Assembly (NCBI GenBank): GCA_027487145.1
Contig: JAIYEC010000021.1
Span: forward strand, 1 to 19,823
DNA: 19,823 bases
Origin: a bacterium
GTDB taxonomy: Bacteria; Patescibacteriota; Minisyncoccia; Phycocordibacterales; UBA918
Direction: 5' to 3'
In this document: positions 18,909 to 19,823 of the stretch, in pieces
Position numbering within the stretch: position 1 is the first letter of the stretch
Layout: every line of letters starts with the position of its first letter
Made by a program: the position numbers and the translations under genes
Notes under the pieces: model-generated
What the model was told of the DNA's origin: nothing
What the model saw: only the letters and a program-made list of their open reading frames with translations
Databases searched by the model: none

Positions 18909-19340
18909 TCAGGTAGACTTGGCCGTCACCTCCCAGACTCCGCATGGCTTACCTGCGTGTGCAACCTGGATGAAGAACTCGGCCTCTTGTTGTGCGATAG
19001 TGAAATCGAATTCGTCGAAGCTGGTTCGGGTAATCGTGGGTTCGACCACATCCTGACCCGAAATTTCCTCGATGAATGCTGTTTCGGTGAGGAATACGAG
19101 GGACTTTGTGGTCGTACCTTCTCGAGCCTGGTACTGCTCTTCAAATGAGGCAGTGATAGCGAGAATCTCTTCGTTTCCGTCAGCCCCAGACCAGTCTTCA
19201 ATCGTTGTAAACTTGGTACCTTGTTCGATCGCGAGCCGACATTTTTCGTGTAGCGCCTGGATATCAATCTCAGGGGTCTTGGCCAGGACCGGTGTGGCAA
19301 GCAAAGCGCCTGCCAAAAGAACAGTGATCAATTTGTGCAT
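18909..19340 (-). CDS. Small secreted protein of unknown function, 143 aa
   Basis: The product has a clear signal peptide, MHKLITVLLAGALLATPVLA, with probable cleavage after residue 20. The mature part is acidic, contains two cysteines (KCRLAIEQ and GKPCGVWE) that could form a disulfide, and shows no family motif I know. It has its own promoter, a GAGGGA Shine-Dalgarno just before the ATG, and terminators on both sides: a self-contained one-gene unit like the orphan genes at 3961 and 12460. Confidence 0.8.
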   Translation of the reverse strand: MHKLITVLLAGALLATPVLAKTPEIDIQALHEKCRLAIEQGTKFTTIEDWSGADGNEEILAITASFEEQYQAREGTTTKSLVFLTETAFIEEISGQDVVEPTITRTSFDEFDFTIAQQEAEFFIQVAHAGKPCGVWEVTAKST

Positions 19341-19369
19341 TATGTTTCCCTCTTTTTAAATGCGGTGAG

Positions 19370-19398
19370 ACTATATATAAATATTAGTACATTGTAAA
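19370..19398 (-). promoter_or_regulatory. Promoter of the secreted-protein gene
   Basis: On the minus strand: TTTACA (19398-19393), 17-nt spacer, TATAGT (19375-19370). The leader is about 25 nt. The -10 box is a 5/6 match. Confidence 0.75.
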
Positions 19399-19417
19399 GG
19401 TATTTCTGTAGTAAACA

Positions 19418-19460
19418 GATAGCAAAAAAGACCGGCTAAGCCGGTCTTTTTTTTGCTATC
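19418..19460. terminator. Terminator of rplT
   Basis: GATAGC-AAAAAAG-ACCGGC (19418-19436) pairs with GCCGGT-CTTTTTT...GCTATC (19440-19460) around loop taa, with two extra T. The outer arm reaches the rplT stop codon. T runs on both strands make it potentially bidirectional. Confidence 0.88.
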
Positions 19461-19804
19461 TATTTTACAGATTCTACTACACGAGTGAATGCTTCTGGTT
19501 TCTCAACAGCGAGTTGAGCTAGAATCTTTCGGTCGAGGGTAATGCCCTTATCCTTTAGCATTTTGATGAAGCGACTGTACTTGAGTCCGTGCTGCATGAG
19601 AGCGGCGTTGATGCGGACAGTCCAGAGTGCGCGGAAGTCAGCTTTCTTGTCTTTGCGGTGTGCAAATGAGTGAAGCTGAGCGTGGTAGATAGCGTCGCGA
19701 GCTGCGCGCTTCTTCTTTGAACGCTGGATACGATATCCCTTTACTTCATCGAGGATATTGCGTCGGCGCTTTTGGGCCATGAGGCCTCCTTTTACACGTG
19801 CCAT
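19460..19804 (-). CDS. rplT: 50S ribosomal protein L20
   Basis: The 114-residue protein begins MARVKGGLMAQKRRRNILDEVKGYRIQRSKKKRAARDAIYHAQLHSFAHRKDKKADFRALWTVRINAA and has the L20 globular domain with HGLKYSRFIKMLKDKGITLDRKILAQLAVEKPEAF. L20 is essential for early large-subunit assembly. In most bacteria rpmI and infC lie upstream; that side is outside the window. The distance to the window edge is only 19 nt, so its own start region is barely visible. Confidence 0.98.
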   Translation of the reverse strand: MARVKGGLMAQKRRRNILDEVKGYRIQRSKKKRAARDAIYHAQLHSFAHRKDKKADFRALWTVRINAALMQHGLKYSRFIKMLKDKGITLDRKILAQLAVEKPEAFTRVVESVK

Positions 19805-19823
19805 ATTGTTTCGTTACTTATTG

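Noticed and set aside
1..19823. CRISPR array, tRNA or rRNA genes, transposase or attC-like sites
   Set aside because: No regularly spaced direct repeats, no tRNA cloverleaf, no rRNA segment, and no transposase or integrase gene was seen. The repeats found are single palindromes at gene ends.

Overview
The window looks like a piece of a chromosome from a Candidate Phyla Radiation (Patescibacteria) bacterium, most likely Parcubacteria-like. This is inferred from gene content: a universal S10/spc/alpha-type ribosomal protein cluster with no L30 gene (rpmD) between rpsE and rplO, a nucleoside diphosphate kinase with family-atypical insertions, a tandem pair of short adenylate kinases beside an archaeal-type CMP kinase, and ribosomal genes that almost all start without a Shine-Dalgarno (SD) sequence. 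No taxonomic marker search could be run.

Layout. 1-3808 (+): rpsS (5' cut by the window edge), rplV, rpsC, rplP, rpmC, rpsQ, rplN, rplX, rplE. A perfect terminator hairpin follows, and the cluster is then broken by a ~4 kb accessory island (about 3866-7877). The island holds one orphan gene with its own promoter and terminator, then a five-gene operon: DUF1190 (YgiB/YjfM) lipoprotein, glutathionylspermidine-synthase-like ATP-grasp ligase (YgiC/YjfC), DUF350 (YjfL) membrane protein, LemA lipoprotein and a two-helix potassium channel. This set resembles the enterobacterial yjf/ygi envelope-stress modules. A new promoter and a ~250-nt leader restart the ribosomal cluster: rpsN, rpsH, rplF, rplR, rpsE, rplO, secY (8184-12200).

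12201-16198 holds a small orphan gene, a minus-strand CMP kinase, two adenylate kinase paralogues, map and ndk: protein export, N-terminal Met removal and nucleotide phosphorylation. 16328-16629 holds a 40-bp perfect palindrome and a probable 6S RNA. 16659-18790 encodes a small membrane protein, a beta-CASP metallo-beta-lactamase RNA-processing enzyme and a MAPEG-family membrane protein. 18909-19804 (-) encodes a small secreted protein and rplT.

The most notable signal is not a gene. Five long imperfect hairpins (A 2642-2765, B 3109-3232, C 8039-8163, D 12206-12321, E about 16201-16305) share one architecture: a variable basal stem, a conserved asymmetric internal loop, a variable but fully compensated middle stem, a second conserved internal loop, and an apical 4-5 bp stem. 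A, B and C are 124, 124 and 125 nt long. All lie in the same orientation relative to transcription; A, B, D and E lie at or just after stop codons. In D and E the middle stem has the form of a Rho-independent terminator. I know of no described family with this pattern.

A second theme is that the accessory genes have purine-rich SD sequences and clear sigma70-type promoters, while the core genes do not, which suggests two translation-initiation styles and acquisition of the accessory genes.
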